From Corynebacterium freneyi (GTDB lineage: Bacteria; Actinomycetota; Actinomycetes; Mycobacteriales; Mycobacteriaceae): 64,000 bases of DNA. The first letter of the stretch is position 1; the number at the start of each line of letters is the position of its first letter. Positions 45,729-56,034 of the stretch are shown piece by piece. The notes under the pieces were generated by a model that worked only from the letters and a program-made list of their open reading frames with translations, searched no databases and was not told the origin of the DNA. Where the stretch lies: contig NZ_CP047357.1 in NCBI RefSeq assembly GCF_030408835.1, positions 2,542,001 through 2,606,000 on the forward strand, read 5' to 3'. Position numbers and translations under genes: made by a program.

Positions 45729-47048
45729 CTACTCCCCGGCTTCCCGGCGCTCGCGCATCTGGGCGAGCAGCTCGGCGACGGTCAGGCCGCCTTCGTGGTC
45801 CTCGGCGCGACGGCGGCCGCGGCGACCGGACGGGGCCGCGTCGGCGGGAGCGTCGGACTGCTCGCCCTGCGGGGCCGACTCGGGCTGCGGGGCCGGTTCG
45901 GCCTGCTCTGCCTGCTCGGCGTGCGTGCCCCAGGCAGCGCGATCATCGCGCGCGGCATGGGCGGCGTAGGTGCCCGGCTCGGTGATCTTCGGAGCGTCGG
46001 CGGTCGCGGCGTCGGAATCGGCCTGCTCGTCCTCGACGCGCGGCAGCACGGCCGTCGGGCGGGACTCGGCGGCGTCGGGAGCGTCCGGGGTCTCCGGGGC
46101 TTCGTGGGCGCCATGAGCACCGGGGGCGGGGCGGAACTGGCTCTTGGTCTCGGCCTTCTCCTCCGACTCGGTCTGCCACGGCACGGCCTTGAAGGAACCG
46201 GTGTTGAAGCCGCCGCCGAAGGTGTGGCCGGGCACGCCGTTGTCCACGACGGGCACGTCGACCGGCTCGCGGCCGTCCTCTTCGCGGGACTCGAAGGCCT
46301 CCTTTTCGTCCCACTCCTCGGGCACGCCGGGCACCGACGGGCCATGCGGACCGTGGTTGGTGTGGGAACCGACCGAACCGTTGGCGGTGGCTTCGGCGCG
46401 GTGGGCGGTGGCGCGCGGCTTCGGGCGCTGGTGCGACTCGGGATCCTTCAACGGCGACGACGACGGCGCGTCGAGCTCGCGGAGGCGTTCGGCGCGGGCG
46501 CGCAGGGCGATGCGTTCCTCGTCGAGGTCGGCGCCGAGCAGTTCGGCGAGATGCTCGCGCAGCGCGACGATCTCGGCGCGCAGCTGGGCGATGGTGTCGT
46601 CCGACTTCGCGTCGAGGGAGTCGAGGTAGTTCTGCTCGAGGATGAGCTCCTGCTCGCGGTGCGTGGCCAGCTCGCGGTCGAGCTCCAGGCTGTGCATGAC
46701 CTCCAGGTCGGCGATGCGCTCGCGTTCGGCGGCGAGCTGGCGGCGGTAGCGGGTGACCAGCAGGGCGCCGATGACCGCGGCCCACAGGCCGGCCAGCACG
46801 GCGATCTTCATCCAGCCGGTGGAGTCGGTGAACAGCATCACGACGCTGGCGATGACGGCCAGCGCGATGAGCGCCACCATCATCCCCGTGGCCACCTTGT
46901 CGGTGGTGTCACCGTCGCCGGCCGCGACGGGGCGGTCGGCGGAGGCGGTCCCGTCGGAGTTGTCGCCCCACTCCTCGACGCGCCCCGAGTCGGCCACGTC
47001 CGAGTGCTGCCCGTTTCGGTCCACGTCGAAATCCTCCGGTTGAGTCAT
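45729..47048 (-). CDS. Two-helix membrane protein with coiled coil (DUF6779/Rv3604c-like)
   Basis: The 439-residue protein has an acidic N-terminal ~50 residues and two transmembrane helices (about 54-73 and 80-98). A long coiled coil follows (RYRRQLAAERERIADLEVMHSLELDRELATHREQELI, to about residue 175), then a Pro/Ala/Glu-rich low-complexity tail ending AELLAQMRERREAGE. It matches the Rv3604c position and architecture. The ATG overlaps the stop of the DUF3180 gene (ATGA). Function unknown; a scaffolding role is possible. Confidence 0.82.
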   Translation of the reverse strand: MTQPEDFDVDRNGQHSDVADSGRVEEWGDNSDGTASADRPVAAGDGDTTDKVATGMMVALIALAVIASVVMLFTDSTGWMKIAVLAGLWAAVIGALLVTRYRRQLAAERERIADLEVMHSLELDRELATHREQELILEQNYLDSLDAKSDDTIAQLRAEIVALREHLAELLGADLDEERIALRARAERLRELDAPSSSPLKDPESHQRPKPRATAHRAEATANGSVGSHTNHGPHGPSVPGVPEEWDEKEAFESREEDGREPVDVPVVDNGVPGHTFGGGFNTGSFKAVPWQTESEEKAETKSQFRPAPGAHGAHEAPETPDAPDAAESRPTAVLPRVEDEQADSDAATADAPKITEPGTYAAHAARDDRAAWGTHAEQAEQAEPAPQPESAPQGEQSDAPADAAPSGRRGRRRAEDHEGGLTVAELLAQMRERREAGE

Positions 47049-47560
47049 GTCCCCCAGCCTACCGACGGCGGAACGGGTTCCCCTCCCGACGCGGCGGGCG
47101 GGTCGTCATCCGGGGGAACCTGGCACGATCGTTCGAGCCACAATCCGCCGGCCGCGAGGGCCACGCCGCTCACGGTGCCCACCACCAGGACGGGGCCGTC
47201 TTCGGCGGCGGCGGCCAACTCCGCCCAGCGGGGAATCGCCCACACGAGCGCACCGGCGTACAACCCCGTGAGCACGGCGCCGAGCCACGCCGACGCGGTG
47301 CCGACGATCAGCCACCTCGCCATGACCAGGGGCTGGATCTGGCTGGAGTCCTGGCCGACGCGGCCGTCGTCGAGCGCGAAGCGGATCCGGCGGGCGGCGG
47401 CGACGCACGTCACGGCGAGCACCCACGGAAACAGCAGGTCCCACCAGCTGCGCGGGCCGATGTCGCCGTGGAACCGCCCGTAGAGCAGGTATCCGGCCAG
47501 CGCGAACACCAGCGCGGCGACCAGCAGCGACGCCGGCGGCGTCGGCTTCATCTGGTTCAC
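47045..47560 (-). CDS. DUF3180 membrane protein (Rv3605c-like)
   Basis: The ~170-residue protein has four hydrophobic helices (ASLLVAALVFALAGYLLY; WDLLFPWVLAVTCVAAA; ARWLIVGTASAWLGAVLTGLYAGALVW; GPVLVVGTVSGVALAAGGLWL) and a proline-rich end. It is conserved between folK and the Rv3604c-like gene in mycobacteria and corynebacteria; function unknown. The start is either GTG 47560, overlapping the folK stop (GTGA), or ATG 47551; the overlap favours coupling with folK. Confidence 0.82.
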   Translation of the reverse strand: MNQMKPTPPASLLVAALVFALAGYLLYGRFHGDIGPRSWWDLLFPWVLAVTCVAAARRIRFALDDGRVGQDSSQIQPLVMARWLIVGTASAWLGAVLTGLYAGALVWAIPRWAELAAAAEDGPVLVVGTVSGVALAAGGLWLERSCQVPPDDDPPAASGGEPVPPSVGWGT

Positions 47561-48099
47561 GGCCCCCACCCCCGCGGGTCGCGGCGCACGGCGGCGACGT
47601 CGTCGGCATCGAGCTTTGCGACGAGGTCCGCCACCGCCTCCCCGCCCAACCTGGCTCCGGGATCGGCGTCCAACCACGGGACCAAAACGAAGGCCCGATC
47701 CCTGGCATGGGGGTGCGGCAGGGTCAAAACCGGGTCGGCGGAGACGATCTCGCCGTCAACGACCTCCCGGTCGGGCGCCGGGGAGGCCGGGGCGTCGTCA
47801 AGCGGGACGACCTGGACCACGTCGACGTCCAACGTGCGCGGACCCCACCGCACCTCCCGGACGCGGCCCGCCGCATTTTCCAGCGACTGGCCGAAACGCA
47901 GGAGCTCCAGGGGCGTGCGGTCGGTCTCGACGATGAGGACGGCGTTGAGGAAGTCGCCCTGCTCGACGCCTCCCCACGGGGGCGTGGAATACACGGCGGA
48001 ACGGGCGACGGTGACGTCGGCGAAGGCGTCGGCCACCGAGCGCAGCGCCGCCCGGGCATCGCCCAGGTTCGCGCCGATCGACAGCACCGCCCGAATCAT
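47557..48099 (-). CDS. folK: 2-amino-4-hydroxy-6-hydroxymethyldihydropteridine pyrophosphokinase
   Basis: The 180-residue HPPK transfers pyrophosphate from ATP to hydroxymethyl-dihydropterin (folate pathway). Conserved parts are [47 protein letters not shown] (metal-binding Asp pair) and [17 protein letters not shown]. Two copies of the dispersed 11-mer fall inside the gene. Its start overlaps the folB stop by four bases. Confidence 0.95.
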   Translation of the reverse strand: MIRAVLSIGANLGDARAALRSVADAFADVTVARSAVYSTPPWGGVEQGDFLNAVLIVETDRTPLELLRFGQSLENAAGRVREVRWGPRTLDVDVVQVVPLDDAPASPAPDREVVDGEIVSADPVLTLPHPHARDRAFVLVPWLDADPGARLGGEAVADLVAKLDADDVAAVRRDPRGWGP

Positions 48100-48482
48100 C
48101 GACGCGTCTTCCTCGACCGGCGCGCCGTCACCGCGACGTCGCCGAACTCCAGCGGAATCGGCGCCTGCGGTTTGTGCACGGTCACCTCGACCGCGTGCAG
48201 CAGGAGCGCCCCGTCATCGTCGGCGGCGAAGATCTTCTCCGCGATCTCGACGGCCACCGTCTCGATGAGATCGCGCGGCGGCCCGGCGATGACGTCGTGC
48301 GCGATCCGGGCGACGGCGCCGTAATCGACGGTGGCGGCCAGATCATCGCCGGCTGCGGCGGCGGAAAAATCGAGCCACAGGGTCACGTCGCAGATGAAGT
48401 CCTGGCCATCGCGCTTCTCATGGTCGAAGACGCCGTGGTTTCCGCGGACCTTCAGGCCGGTCAGTTCGATGCGGTCGGCCAT
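48096..48482 (-). CDS. folB: Dihydroneopterin aldolase
   Basis: The 128-residue enzyme cleaves dihydroneopterin to the hydroxymethylpterin used by FolK. The features are [61 protein letters not shown], with the catalytic Glu/Tyr region, and the final [11 protein letters not shown] with the active-site Lys. It follows folP with a one-base gap. Confidence 0.95.
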   Translation of the reverse strand: MADRIELTGLKVRGNHGVFDHEKRDGQDFICDVTLWLDFSAAAAGDDLAATVDYGAVARIAHDVIAGPPRDLIETVAVEIAEKIFAADDDGALLLHAVEVTVHKPQAPIPLEFGDVAVTARRSRKTRR

Positions 48483-48483
48483 C

Positions 48484-49452
48484 TCAGCGCCCCTCCCCCT
48501 GCACCATCGGCTTGTTGCCGCCGCCGACCGGGTAATCGCCGTCGGCGGTGACGCCCGCGGGCGCACGACCGGCGGTCCAGGCGGCGGCGACGTGGACGGC
48601 GTCGCGGCTGGCGGCGGCCTCGTGGACGCGCACGGCCCACGCCCCGGCGGCCGCGGCCAAGGCGGAGATCGCCGCGGTGGCGTCGTCGGCGTCGCGCGGC
48701 GGACGCGGCCGGCCATCGACGACGGTGGCGGTGAACCGCTTGCGGCTCGCACCGACCAGCACGGGCAGACCGTCGGCGACGAGGTCGGGCAGCGCGTGCA
48801 GCAGCGCCCAGTTGTCGTCGGCGTTTTTGGCGAAGCCCAGGCCGGGGTCGACGATGATCCGCTCGGTCGGGATGCCCGCCGCCACCGCCCGATCGGCGAG
48901 GCGGCGCAGGTGGTCGCGGACCTCGGGGACGATGCCGCCGGCCGACGGCTCCGCGCGCCCCGACGCCGATCCGAAACGGTCGGTGCGCCAGTGCATCAGG
49001 CACACCGGCACCTCGCCGGCGGCGCAGACGTCGAGGATCCGGGGGTCGGCGAGACCACCGGAGACGTCGTTGATGAGCGCCGCACCGGCCTCGATGGCGG
49101 CATCGGCGACGGAGGCGCGCATGGTGTCGACGCTGACCGGGATCCCGGCGGCGGCGAGCTCGCGGACGACGGGCACGACGCGGCCGAGTTCCTCCTCGGC
49201 GGCGACGCGCACCGCACCGGGGCGGGTGGATTCGCCGCCGACGTCGATGAGGTCGGCGCCGTCGGCCAGCAGCCGGTTGGCGTGGGCGACGGCGACGGCC
49301 GGGTCGTTCCACATCCCGCCGTCGGAGAAGCTGTCCTCGGTGACGTTGACGATGCCCATCACCAGGCAGCGGTCGCGCTCCGGCAGGGTCGGGTGGCCGG
49401 GTCGAGCGGGCTGTGCGAGCTGAGTGGGCTGTGCGGGCTGAGTGGACGCCAT
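48484..49452 (-). CDS. folP: Dihydropteroate synthase
   Basis: The 322-residue TIM-barrel enzyme condenses hydroxymethylpterin pyrophosphate with p-aminobenzoate and is the sulfonamide target. [52 protein letters not shown] and LVGASRKRF are intact. The first ~25 residues are a Thr/Gln/Pro-rich tail encoded by an 18-bp tandem duplication (49408-49443), so the true start might be internal. A short C-terminal tail follows. It lies between folE and folB. Confidence 0.95.
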   Translation of the reverse strand: MASTQPAQPTQLAQPARPGHPTLPERDRCLVMGIVNVTEDSFSDGGMWNDPAVAVAHANRLLADGADLIDVGGESTRPGAVRVAAEEELGRVVPVVRELAAAGIPVSVDTMRASVADAAIEAGAALINDVSGGLADPRILDVCAAGEVPVCLMHWRTDRFGSASGRAEPSAGGIVPEVRDHLRRLADRAVAAGIPTERIIVDPGLGFAKNADDNWALLHALPDLVADGLPVLVGASRKRFTATVVDGRPRPPRDADDATAAISALAAAAGAWAVRVHEAAASRDAVHVAAAWTAGRAPAGVTADGDYPVGGGNKPMVQGEGR

Positions 49453-49457
49453 CGCGA

Positions 49458-50090
49458 TCAGCGCCCCGTGATCAACGACATCGCCTCGGCGCGGGACCGG
49501 GCGTCGGACTTGAACCCGCCGCGCACGGCCGAGGTTATGGTCGTGGCGCCGGGCTTGCGGATGCCCCGCATGGCCATGCACAGGTGCTCGCATTCGATGA
49601 CGACGATCGCCGACGTCGGCTGCAGCTTTTCGACGAGCGCGTCGGCGACCTGCCCGGTCAGGCGTTCCTGAACCTGGGGGCGCTTGGCGTACAGGTCCAC
49701 CAGGCGGGCGAGCTTGGACAGGCCGGTGACGCGGCCCTCGGGGCCGGGGATGTAGCCGATGTGGGCCTTGCCGAAGAACGGCACCAGGTGGTGCTCGCAC
49801 GTCGAGTAGATCGGGATGTCCTTGACCAGGACCAGCTCCTGGTGGCCCTCGTCGAAGGTCTTCTCCAGGACCTCGGACGGGTCGACGTGGAGCCCGGCGA
49901 AGACCTCGCGGTAGGCGCGGGCCACGCGGGCCGGGGTTTCCCGCAGACCTTCGCGGTCGGGATCCTCGCCGACGGCCAGCAACAGCTCGCGGACGGCCGC
50001 TTCGGCGCGGGCCCGGTCGAACGTGCCGGAGTCGGCGTGGTCGGCGGCGATGTCCGGGTGGACCTCATCGTCGCGGTGGTCGTAATTCAT
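49458..50090 (-). CDS. folE: GTP cyclohydrolase I
   Basis: The 210-residue enzyme makes dihydroneopterin triphosphate from GTP, the first step of folate synthesis. [24 protein letters not shown] carries the zinc Cys and two His; [23 protein letters not shown] and [20 protein letters not shown] are typical. The ATG overlaps the ftsH stop (ATGA), giving ftsH-folE-folP-folB-folK coupling as in mycobacteria. Confidence 0.96.
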   Translation of the reverse strand: MNYDHRDDEVHPDIAADHADSGTFDRARAEAAVRELLLAVGEDPDREGLRETPARVARAYREVFAGLHVDPSEVLEKTFDEGHQELVLVKDIPIYSTCEHHLVPFFGKAHIGYIPGPEGRVTGLSKLARLVDLYAKRPQVQERLTGQVADALVEKLQPTSAIVVIECEHLCMAMRGIRKPGATTITSAVRGGFKSDARSRAEAMSLITGR

Positions 50091-52717
50091 CGCGGGTCCT
50101 CCATTCCGCTGGTGCCCGCATCGGGGGTCTCGTCGGGGCGCGGCGGCGTCGGTTCGGAGCCGTCCGTGGCTCGGTGCCGGCCGCCACCGGAACCGGGCTC
50201 GGGGATGCGTCGCGTCGGCTCGGAGTCGGCGCCGAGCGGGCGGCCCTCCGGCGCCTCGTCGCGCGTGTCCGGGGTTTCCCGGTGCTCCGGCTGCTCGTGG
50301 TCGGGCAGGCGGAAACCGCGCGGCTCGTCGGCCTGCCCCGGGTTCTCCCACCCGGACGGTGCCGGGTAGTTCGCCGTTCCCGGATGCCCGCCGGGCGTTT
50401 TGTTCCAGCCCTGCTGGCCAGACTGGCTCCAGGGTCCCTGCTGGCCCGGCTGTCCCGGCTGGCCCTGTTGACCGGGCTGGCCCGGCTGTCCCTGCGGCCC
50501 GAACGAACCGGGACGGCCGTAGGGGGCCTGCGGACCACGCGGGCCGTTGGCCGGCGGCGGCCACCCGGGCACGGTCCAATCGGCCGGCGGCGGGGTGCCG
50601 CCGTAAACCGGCACGGAGGGTCGGCCGGTCTGACCCGGCAGCCCCTTCGGGCCACCCGGTGCGGCGGGGTTGCCCGGACCGGCGGCACCGTCGCCGTCTC
50701 CGGCACCCTCACCGGCACCCGACGGGCCGTCCTGACGGCGCGGGCGAACCGGCGCGAAGATGTTCTCGCGGCGCGGCGGCTCTTCGCCGCGCTCGATGGC
50801 CAACTCGACCGGAGTCTTCACCGGCTCGCGGCCGTCGCGCGGGTGACGCTGATCGGTGTCCAGGAAATCCAGGCGCTCCCGGATGCGGACGTCGGTGAAC
50901 ATCGCCTCCAGGTCCGGACGGCGCAGGGTCTCCTTCTCCAGCAGCTTCTCGGCGAGCAGGTCGAGGGTGTCGCGGTTTTCCCTGAGAATGTCGTACGCCT
51001 CGTCGTGCGCCTTCGAGATGAGCCCCCGCACCTCCTCGTCGATCTTCGCCGCCACCGCGGGCGAGTAGTCCAGGGTCCCGGAGCCGCCGCGACCGACGAA
51101 CGGGTCGCCAGCCTCCTCGCCGTATTTCACCGGGCCCAGCGACGCGGTCATGCCGTACTCGGTCACCATCGCCCGGGCGATCTTCGTCGCCTGCTCGATG
51201 TCGGCCGACGCGCCCGTCGTCGGCAAGCCGAAGACCAATTCCTCGGCGGCACGGCCGCCCATCGCGAACACCAGGCGCGCGAACAGCTCGGGCAGGTTGT
51301 ACATGCCCTTGTCGTCCTCGGGCACCGTCATCGCGTGACCGCCGGTGCGGCCGCGGGCGAGGATGGTCACCTTGTACACGCGCTCGATGTCCTTCAACGC
51401 CCACGCGGCCAGGGTGTGGCCGCCCTCGTGGTACGCCGTGACCTTCTTCTCCTGCTCGGAAATGACCTTCGACGTGCGGCGCGGGCCGCCGACGACGCGG
51501 TCGACCGCCTCCTCCAGCGCATCGGCGGTGATGATGTCGCCGTTGACGCGGGCGGTGAGCAGCGCCGCCTCGTTGAGCACGTTCTGCAGATCGGCGCCCG
51601 ACATGCCCGCGGTGCGCTTGGCCAGCGACTCCAGATCGGCGTCGGGGCCCAGCGGCTTGTTGCGGGCGTGGACCTCGAGGATCGCCTTGCGGCCGGCCAG
51701 GTCGGGGGCGCCGACGGGAATCTGACGGTCGAAACGGCCCGGACGCAGCAGAGCCGGGTCGAGGATGTCCGGACGGTTCGTCGCCGCCATGATGATGACG
51801 CTGGAGCGGTCCGAGAACCCGTCCATCTCGACGAGCAGCTGGTTGAGGGTCTGCTCGCGCTCGTCGTGGCCGCCGCCCATGCCGGCGCCGCGCTGGCGGC
51901 CGACCGCGTCGATCTCGTCGATGAAGATGATGCAGGGGCTGTTTTCCTTGGCCTGGTTGAACAGGTCGCGCACGCGCGACGCGCCGACGCCGACGAACAT
52001 CTCCACGAAGTCGGAGCCGGAGATCGTGTAAAACGGCACGCCCGCCTCGCCCGCCACCGCACGGGCCAGCAGGGTCTTGCCGGTGCCGGGCGGGCCGAAC
52101 AGCAGCACGCCGCGCGGGATCTTCGCGCCCAGCGCCTCGTAGCGGGCGGGGTTCTGCAGGAAGTCGCGGATCTCGTCGAGTTCCTGCACCGCCTCGTCGG
52201 CGCCGGCGACGTCGTCGAACGTGTTGGTCGGCTCCTCCTTGTTCAGCAGCTTCGCCTTGGAGTTGCCGAACCCGAACATGCCGCCGCGGCCGCCCTGCAT
52301 GCGGCTGAACAGCCACATGATCAGGACGAAGAAGATCAGCATCGGCAGCAGGAACCCGAGCGTGGACATCAGGAACGAGTCCTGGGTGACCTTCGTCGTG
52401 TACTTGTCCATGCCCTCGGCGCCGGAGACCTTCTCGAAGATCCGGTCGGAGGCCCGCGCCGGGTAGTTGGTCATGACCTCCTTGACGTCCTCGGTCTCCT
52501 CGACCTCGATGCCCTCCTTCAGCGTCAGGCGCAACCGCTGCTCGCGGTCGTCGATCTGCGCTTCGGCGACGTTGCCTGCGTCGATCTGCTGCAAGGCGAT
52601 CGACGTGTCGACCTCGCGGAACGACCGCGTGTCATCGGTGAGGGTGGTCACCGCGAAGATGAGGAGGAGGAAGATGCCGACGATGCCGGCGGTCCGGAAG
52701 ACCTTGTTCTTGTCCAT
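50087..52717 (-). CDS. ftsH: Membrane-bound ATP-dependent zinc metalloprotease FtsH with long tail
   Basis: The 876-residue protein has two N-terminal transmembrane helices (about 9-27 and 108-130) and an AAA+ module: Walker A GPPGTGKT, Walker [15 protein letters not shown] region [21 protein letters not shown]. The zinc-protease motif HEGGHTLA follows. After about residue 640 comes a ~235-residue disordered tail rich in Pro/Gly/Gln with repeated GQPGQQ units, then an acidic end. It degrades membrane and regulatory proteins. Its stop overlaps folE. Confidence 0.96.
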   Translation of the reverse strand: MDKNKVFRTAGIVGIFLLLIFAVTTLTDDTRSFREVDTSIALQQIDAGNVAEAQIDDREQRLRLTLKEGIEVEETEDVKEVMTNYPARASDRIFEKVSGAEGMDKYTTKVTQDSFLMSTLGFLLPMLIFFVLIMWLFSRMQGGRGGMFGFGNSKAKLLNKEEPTNTFDDVAGADEAVQELDEIRDFLQNPARYEALGAKIPRGVLLFGPPGTGKTLLARAVAGEAGVPFYTISGSDFVEMFVGVGASRVRDLFNQAKENSPCIIFIDEIDAVGRQRGAGMGGGHDEREQTLNQLLVEMDGFSDRSSVIIMAATNRPDILDPALLRPGRFDRQIPVGAPDLAGRKAILEVHARNKPLGPDADLESLAKRTAGMSGADLQNVLNEAALLTARVNGDIITADALEEAVDRVVGGPRRTSKVISEQEKKVTAYHEGGHTLAAWALKDIERVYKVTILARGRTGGHAMTVPEDDKGMYNLPELFARLVFAMGGRAAEELVFGLPTTGASADIEQATKIARAMVTEYGMTASLGPVKYGEEAGDPFVGRGGSGTLDYSPAVAAKIDEEVRGLISKAHDEAYDILRENRDTLDLLAEKLLEKETLRRPDLEAMFTDVRIRERLDFLDTDQRHPRDGREPVKTPVELAIERGEEPPRRENIFAPVRPRRQDGPSGAGEGAGDGDGAAGPGNPAAPGGPKGLPGQTGRPSVPVYGGTPPPADWTVPGWPPPANGPRGPQAPYGRPGSFGPQGQPGQPGQQGQPGQPGQQGPWSQSGQQGWNKTPGGHPGTANYPAPSGWENPGQADEPRGFRLPDHEQPEHRETPDTRDEAPEGRPLGADSEPTRRIPEPGSGGGRHRATDGSEPTPPRPDETPDAGTSGMEDPR

Positions 52718-52825
52718 TGAGGGGCGTGGCCTTGGCTTTCTCGGGTTCGGGGGCCGTGTGCGACGCGACCGCCGCGGCGGGGTGCCGCGGCGGGTTCGTC
52801 GTGAAGCGGTGTTCTGGCTCTGGTT

Positions 52826-53410
52826 CTAGCTCTGGTAGACGCGCGGATGCAGCGTGCCGACGTACGGGAGGTCGCGGTAGCGCTCGGCGTAATCCAGGCC
52901 GTAGCCGATGACGAACTCGTTGGGAATGTCGAAGCCGATGTCGGCGATGTCGAGCTTCGCCCGCAGGGCGTCGGGCTTGCGCAGCAGGGTGATGACCTCC
53001 AGGGACCGCGGGTTGCGGTTGCGCAAGTTCTTCACCAGCCACGACAGGGTCAGGCCGGAGTCGATGATGTCCTCCAGGATGATGACGTCGCGACCCTCAA
53101 TGTCGCGGTCGAGGTCCTTGAGGATGCGCACGACGCCGGACGACGACGCGGAGTTGCCGTAGGACGACACCGCCATGAACTCCATCTGGGTCGGGCATTT
53201 CAGCTCGCGGGCGAAGTCCGTCATGAAGAACACGGCGCCCTTGAGCACGCCCACGAGGATGAGGTCCTCCTCGGCGTCGGCGTGGGTTTCGTTGACGCGG
53301 GCGGCCATCTCGGCGATGCGCGCGCGCAGTTCGGTCTCGGAGATCAGGATGGCTTCGACGTCGTCCCCGTACGGGTTGTCGGGAACGTTGAAGTCCTTGA
53401 CGTCATGCAT
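52826..53410 (-). CDS. hpt: Hypoxanthine phosphoribosyltransferase (also the C-terminal part of a TilS-Hpt fusion)
   Basis: The 194-residue purine-salvage enzyme converts hypoxanthine or guanine to IMP or GMP with [27 protein letters not shown], the flexible-loop segment and the PRPP motif [14 protein letters not shown] are complete, as is the [29 protein letters not shown] end. There is an ATG at 53410 with a strong ribosome-binding site, GGAAAGGACGACC, so it can be made alone. However, the frame is open from tilS with no stop, so a fusion is also predicted. Confidence 0.93.
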   Translation of the reverse strand: MHDVKDFNVPDNPYGDDVEAILISETELRARIAEMAARVNETHADAEEDLILVGVLKGAVFFMTDFARELKCPTQMEFMAVSSYGNSASSSGVVRILKDLDRDIEGRDVIILEDIIDSGLTLSWLVKNLRNRNPRSLEVITLLRKPDALRAKLDIADIGFDIPNEFVIGYGLDYAERYRDLPYVGTLHPRVYQS

Positions 53411-54598
53411 GCGGTCGTCCTTTCCGCGCTGGCGCGCCGGCGGTTGCTGCCCGGGATCCCTGCTCCGATCGTGCGGGGATCCCTGCGTGGTTGGGGCGGG
53501 GCCGGTGCAACCCCGCGACACTGCCAGAGTGCCACCTTTTCGGTGCACCTCCAACCTGCATCCCGGCTGATCGGGGGTTTCCGCCGGGGGCAGGGCGACG
53601 CCGCCGCGGCCTCGGTGGTCGCCGACGAGCCGGTCCAGCGCCCGGACGTGGGCGGTGGTCAGGGCCGATGCGCCGTTGGCTTCGGCCCATTTTTTCAGGA
53701 TGCGGGTGCGCACGGCGTCGGGTTGCGTGACGACGACGCCGACGTCCAGGTCGACCGCCGTGCCGTCGGGGCCGCCGTGGCCCGCCTGCGCCAACGCATC
53801 GTCGGCGAGGGAGTCGAGGACGGCCGAATCGGCGCGGACGAGGTCTGCGGTGCGCGCGAGGTTGGCGGCCACGCCCGGACCGAGAAGCTCCTCCAACATG
53901 GGCAGGGCGGTGCGGCGGGCGCGGACGCGAGCGTGGCGGGGGTCGTCGTTGTGCGGGTCGTGCCACGGCTCGAGGCCGAGTTCGTCGCAGGCGGCTTCGG
54001 TGTCGGCGCGGCGCAGGGCCAGCAACGGGCGGAGCACCCGGACGCCGTCGTCCCACGTGCGGTCGGGCGCCATGCCGGACAGGGCGGAGGGGCCGGCGCC
54101 GCGGGCGAGGCCGAGCAGCACCGTCTCCGCCTGATCGTCGAGGGTGTGGGCCAACAGCAGCGGGGCGTCCGCCCGGTGGGCGACGGCGTGGAGCGCGGCG
54201 TGGCGGGCGGTGCGGGCGGCGGCCTCCGGCCCCTGCCCCGCCCCGTCGGTGCCGCCGGGCACGTCGACGCGGACGACGTCGGCGGTTGCGCCGAACCCCC
54301 GCGCCGTCTCCGCCGCGCGGCGGGCGACGTCGGCCGAACCTTCCTGCAGCCCGTGATCGACGACGACCGCGTGCACCGACTCCGCGCCGATCCCCGCCCC
54401 CAGCGCCTCCGCAGCGCACGCCGCCGTCAGGGCCAGGGAATCCGCCCCTCCGGACAACCCCACCACCACCCGGGGCACCCGGGTGTCGCCGAAGCGCGGA
54501 CCGTCGTCACGCACGAGCCCGCCGAACACTGGCCGCACGGCCCGCCGGACCCGCAGAAACGCGGGACTGCGGCGGGGCCAGAACGGGGCGGCGGTCAT
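52826..54598 (-). CDS. tilS-hpt: tRNA(Ile)-lysidine synthetase fused in frame to Hpt
   Basis: The 590-residue reading frame starts with TilS (residues ~1-365): the PP-loop [11 protein letters not shown] at 45-54, [21 protein letters not shown] and the P-domain [28 protein letters not shown]. TilS modifies the wobble cytidine of the AUA-reading tRNA-Ile. A ~30-residue Arg/Gln/Pro-rich linker leads without a stop codon into Hpt at residue 397. TilS-HprT fusions are known in some Firmicutes, and tilS-hpt adjacency is common. TAGCCT six bases before ATG 54598 suggests a leaderless mRNA. Confidence 0.85.
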   Translation of the reverse strand: MTAAPFWPRRSPAFLRVRRAVRPVFGGLVRDDGPRFGDTRVPRVVVGLSGGADSLALTAACAAEALGAGIGAESVHAVVVDHGLQEGSADVARRAAETARGFGATADVVRVDVPGGTDGAGQGPEAAARTARHAALHAVAHRADAPLLLAHTLDDQAETVLLGLARGAGPSALSGMAPDRTWDDGVRVLRPLLALRRADTEAACDELGLEPWHDPHNDDPRHARVRARRTALPMLEELLGPGVAANLARTADLVRADSAVLDSLADDALAQAGHGGPDGTAVDLDVGVVVTQPDAVRTRILKKWAEANGASALTTAHVRALDRLVGDHRGRGGVALPPAETPDQPGCRLEVHRKGGTLAVSRGCTGPAPTTQGSPHDRSRDPGQQPPARQRGKDDRMHDVKDFNVPDNPYGDDVEAILISETELRARIAEMAARVNETHADAEEDLILVGVLKGAVFFMTDFARELKCPTQMEFMAVSSYGNSASSSGVVRILKDLDRDIEGRDVIILEDIIDSGLTLSWLVKNLRNRNPRSLEVITLLRKPDALRAKLDIADIGFDIPNEFVIGYGLDYAERYRDLPYVGTLHPRVYQS

Positions 54599-54632
54599 GC
54601 GGTCAGGCTACCGGGCACGTCGCGCGGACCGA

Positions 54633-55910
54633 CTACGCGCCGCCGCCGACGACCCCACCCGCCGCGATGCGGTCCATCGCCGTGAGCAGCACGCGCTCCT
54701 GCGTCATGCGGGCGACCACCTGCACCGGCACGCCCGTCACCGGCTCGACGACGACGCCGGCCGGGAAGCCCAGCAGGTTCCACACGGACACGAAGGGCGC
54801 GAACCGCATGTTGGCGAGCATGTTCGCCGACCACGGGCGCGAGTTCCACGGGCCGGTCGACGGCGGCTCGGTGGCCAGCGCCGGGGTGATCAGGACGTTG
54901 TCGCCCGGCAGGAACTTCTCCATCTTCGACCGGGCCCGCACCACCTGGCGGTCGGAGATCGACCAGCGCAGCGATCGGCCGATGCGCGCGTGGACGCGGT
55001 TGCGCCACTCCAGGTGGTCGGGCATGCCCTCGTCGGCCAGCGAATCGGCCACGCCGGCCGACCAGCGGGCGAGCATCGGCAGCGGGTTGAGCGGGTACGG
55101 CGCCTTGGCCTTGCGCACGGGGAAACCGGCGTCGCCGAGGGTCTTCGCCGCCTGGCGCGCCGCCTCCTTCCATTCCTCGCGCGCCCCGAAACCGGCCACC
55201 GGCGACGACAGGTCCAGCATCGCGCCGAAGTTCTCCGGCAACGGGGCGCCGACGGCGTCGACGTGACCGAGAGTCAGCTCCCGCATGAGCAGCGTCAGGT
55301 CGTCGTTGTCCTGCGCGATGACGCCCTGCACCGCCATGCCGTACCAGTCGTTGCGTCCGTTGCGACCCGGGACGATGCCGGGCGTCGACTTGATGGTGGA
55401 CAGGTTGCACGCCGCCGCGGGGATGCGCAGCGATCCCATGCCGTCGTTGCCCTGGGCGAAGGGCACCATGCCCGCCGCCACCGCCGCCGCGGCACCTCCC
55501 GAGGACCCGCCGGGCGAGAGCCCCGGGCGGACCGGGTTGCGGGTGATGCGGCCCGGCGCGTCGGTGGTGCCCCACGTGCAGAACTGCGGGTTGGCGGTGG
55601 TGCCCACCGGGATCGCGCCCGCCTGCACCAGGCGCTGGACCACGTCGTTGTCGCGGGCGGTGTTGTCCTTCAGGGCGAAGGGCACGCCGGCCAGGCCCAG
55701 GTCGGCGAGGTCCGGGCGGGCGGCCAGTTCGCGGGCCTCGGAGATCGCCCGGTCGGCCCACACCTCCGTGAAGGCGTTGACCGCCCCGTCGACGGCGGCG
55801 ATCCGATCGAGGGATTCGCGCACGGCCTCCTCCGGGGTCATCCGCCCGGCGCGCACGCGGGCGGCGATGTCCCGGGCGGTGGGCTGGGGCAGCGGCTGGA
55901 TGTCGTCCAT
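54633..55910 (-). CDS. Amidase signature-family hydrolase
   Basis: The 425-residue protein belongs to the amidase-signature enzymes. The catalytic triad region is visible as GVPFALKDN (Lys), then PGLSPGGSSGGAAAAVAAGMVPFAQGNDGMGSLRIPAAACN with the cis-Ser and nucleophilic Ser. It hydrolyses an unidentified amide. The consensus DGGGSIR reads DGMGSLR here, and the protein is slightly shorter than many homologues. ATG behind CAGGAGAGACG. It could be the Rv-type AmiC/AmiD group, but I do not assign a symbol. Confidence 0.88.
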   Translation of the reverse strand: MDDIQPLPQPTARDIAARVRAGRMTPEEAVRESLDRIAAVDGAVNAFTEVWADRAISEARELAARPDLADLGLAGVPFALKDNTARDNDVVQRLVQAGAIPVGTTANPQFCTWGTTDAPGRITRNPVRPGLSPGGSSGGAAAAVAAGMVPFAQGNDGMGSLRIPAAACNLSTIKSTPGIVPGRNGRNDWYGMAVQGVIAQDNDDLTLLMRELTLGHVDAVGAPLPENFGAMLDLSSPVAGFGAREEWKEAARQAAKTLGDAGFPVRKAKAPYPLNPLPMLARWSAGVADSLADEGMPDHLEWRNRVHARIGRSLRWSISDRQVVRARSKMEKFLPGDNVLITPALATEPPSTGPWNSRPWSANMLANMRFAPFVSVWNLLGFPAGVVVEPVTGVPVQVVARMTQERVLLTAMDRIAAGGVVGGGA

Positions 55911-56034
55911 CGTCTCTCCTGGGTGTCGGTGTTTGGGCCCACCGTAGACCAGTTCGTTTCACTCACGATTGCTTTTCGACGGATACGTGGAGCGCCAGAT
56001 GCGCGAAAACGCGAGCGGTCGGGAGGTGACGGGG

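Noticed and set aside
53404..53409. Alternative hpt start at the second nearby ATG
   Set aside because: It is out of frame with Hpt; only ATG 53410 reads MHDVKDF into the enzyme.
54599..54632. Separate stop and start between tilS and the amidase as an operon
   Set aside because: tilS has its own leaderless -10 (54605-54610) inside this gap, so I do not propose joint transcription as the main mode.
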